NCBI RefSeq assembly: GCF_004521915.1
Contig: NZ_SDKD01000035.1
Location: 1-32,581, forward strand
From: Brevibacillus migulae
Lineage (GTDB): Bacteria > Bacillota > Bacilli > Brevibacillales > Brevibacillaceae
Length of the DNA: 32,581 nt
Reading direction: 5' to 3'
Shown: piece by piece, positions 31,802 through 32,581 of the stretch
Position numbering within the stretch: the first letter of the stretch is position 1
Layout: the number at the start of each line of letters is the position of its first letter
Notes under the pieces: generated by a model
What the model saw: only the letters and a program-made list of their open reading frames with translations
What the model was told of the DNA's origin: nothing
Databases searched by the model: none
Position numbers and translations under genes: made by a program

Positions 31802-32500
31802 ATGAAACGAATCATTAGCGCGATGGTAGCCAGCCTTTTCGCTGTGCTGCTCGTAGCCGGATGCGGCACTGACAACCAAGCAGGGAACCAAACTCCCCCG
31901 CCAACAGCTGAAAAACCGGCAAAAGAGACAACAAAACCGGCACAGCCTCCAGCTCCGACTGGTGAAAAGAAATATGACAAAGCTCCAGCGATGCAGATCG
32001 ATCCGAACAAGCAGTACACAGCAACTCTGCAAACGTCTATGGGCGATATCACCGTTCAACTGTTTGCCAAGGATGCGCCAAAAGCGGTCAATAACTTTGT
32101 GTTTCTGGCGAAGGACAAGTTTTATGATGGTGTGAAGTTCCATCGCATCATCAAAACGTTTATGATCCAGACGGGAGATCCGCTTGGCAATGGGACTGGC
32201 GGGCCTGGTTATACATTCGAGGACGAACTCAACAACGGCCATAAATACGAACCAGGGGTTGTTGCGATGGCCAATGCCGGACCCAATACCAATGGTAGTC
32301 AGTTCTTTATCGGTTCCGGTCCTGATGTAGCAGGGCTTGACCATTCCCCGAACTACACCATTTTTGGAAAAGTCACCAAAGGAATGGATGTCGTGCAAAA
32401 AATTGCTGCTGTGCCAGTCAAAGCGAATCCAGCTACAGGGGAACAAAGCGATCCGCAAACGGCAGTAACCATCAAAACCATTACGATCGAAGAAAAATAG
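31802..32500 (+). CDS. Cyclophilin-type peptidyl-prolyl isomerase lipoprotein
   Basis: A 232-residue secreted isomerase. The signal peptide (MKRIISAMVASLFAVLL) ends in the lipobox LVAG-C with Cys21, so the protein is lipid-anchored on the outer face of the membrane. A Pro/Thr/Lys-rich linker (about 22-65) precedes a small bacterial cyclophilin domain: FHRIIKTFMIQTGDP (catalytic Arg115), the GTGGPGYTFEDELN loop, GSQFFI and DHSPNYTIFGKVTKGMDVV. It would speed prolyl isomerisation in exported proteins, as PrsA does by another fold. GGAAGG lies upstream of the ATG. The upstream promoter is shared back to back with the PLP enzyme gene. Confidence 0.95.
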   Translation: MKRIISAMVASLFAVLLVAGCGTDNQAGNQTPPPTAEKPAKETTKPAQPPAPTGEKKYDKAPAMQIDPNKQYTATLQTSMGDITVQLFAKDAPKAVNNFVFLAKDKFYDGVKFHRIIKTFMIQTGDPLGNGTGGPGYTFEDELNNGHKYEPGVVAMANAGPNTNGSQFFIGSGPDVAGLDHSPNYTIFGKVTKGMDVVQKIAAVPVKANPATGEQSDPQTAVTIKTITIEEK

Positions 32501-32513
32501 GCAGGAAAACAAA

Positions 32514-32542
32514 AAACACAGCCGTTTGTATAGGCTGTGTTT
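32514..32542 (+). terminator. First hairpin after the cyclophilin gene
   Basis: Perfect 10-bp arms AAACACAGCC (32514-32523) and GGCTGTGTTT (32533-32542), A-rich before and T-rich after, so it may act in both directions. Confidence 0.8.
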
Positions 32543-32544
32543 CA

Positions 32545-32577
32545 GGCTGTCGAGAAAGTCGACAGCCTTTTTATTTC
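32545..32577 (+). terminator. Second hairpin after the cyclophilin gene
   Basis: Perfect 9-bp arms GGCTGTCGA (32545-32553) and TCGACAGCC (32559-32567) followed by TTTTTATTT. The downstream context is cut by the window edge. Confidence 0.85.
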
Positions 32578-32581
32578 TCTA

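Noticed and set aside
31754..32512. 252-codon minus-strand frame opposite the cyclophilin gene
   Set aside because: It is the antisense of a clearly real lipoprotein gene with lipobox and cyclophilin motifs and has no features of its own.
1..32581. CRISPR arrays, tRNA or rRNA genes
   Set aside because: No spaced direct repeats of CRISPR type and no cloverleaf or rRNA-like sequence were seen on reading both strands.

Overview
The window looks like chromosomal DNA from a spore-forming Bacillota, most likely Paenibacillaceae close to Brevibacillus. This is an inference from gene content (ParE/ParC with Bacillota-type sequences, ExoA, DUF1292 and DUF3892 proteins, a PucR-family regulator), from strong AGGAGG-type ribosome binding sites with many TTG/GTG starts, and from consensus sigma-A promoters. 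No sequence search was possible.

Left end (1-4.7 kb, AT-rich at its left part, accessory): a polymorphic-toxin island read on the minus strand. The intact cassette is a 730-residue protein that joins an N-terminal PrsW-type membrane peptidase domain to a C-terminal EndoU nuclease domain, followed by a 100-residue putative immunity protein and a terminator. Downstream lies debris: an IS110-family transposase remnant with a lost N-terminus and an in-frame stop, an orphan C-terminal tail of another toxin, and a coupled Imm42-like immunity gene that carries a single-base frameshift in an A run and has no ATG start.

Middle (4.7-17 kb): a UvrA-like ATPase lacking the UvrB-binding region; an ArsR/SRPBCC pair under a near-perfect sigma-A promoter with two identical palindromic operators; exoA; a GNAT acetyltransferase; a probable beta-alanine catabolic pair (class III aminotransferase and CoA-acylating semialdehyde dehydrogenase) divergent from a PucR-family activator; and a tandem CbxX/SpoVK-type AAA protein convergent with that regulator.

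Core part (17-24.6 kb): the topoisomerase IV operon parE-parC with a small coupled third gene and a terminator; a small possible stress protein; a DinB-family gene whose promoter contains a LexA-type SOS box; and small conserved genes (DUF1292, DUF3892, two unknowns).

Right end (24.6-32.6 kb): a five-gene minus-strand operon that appears to be one envelope system: ECF sigma factor, single-pass beta-propeller protein (candidate anti-sigma factor), large signal-peptide membrane protein, ABC ATPase and ABC-2 permease. It is followed by a trans-sulfuration-family PLP enzyme divergent from a secreted cyclophilin lipoprotein, with two hairpins at the window edge.

The two parts most worth attention are the PrsW-EndoU toxin island and the ECF sigma/propeller/ABC operon.
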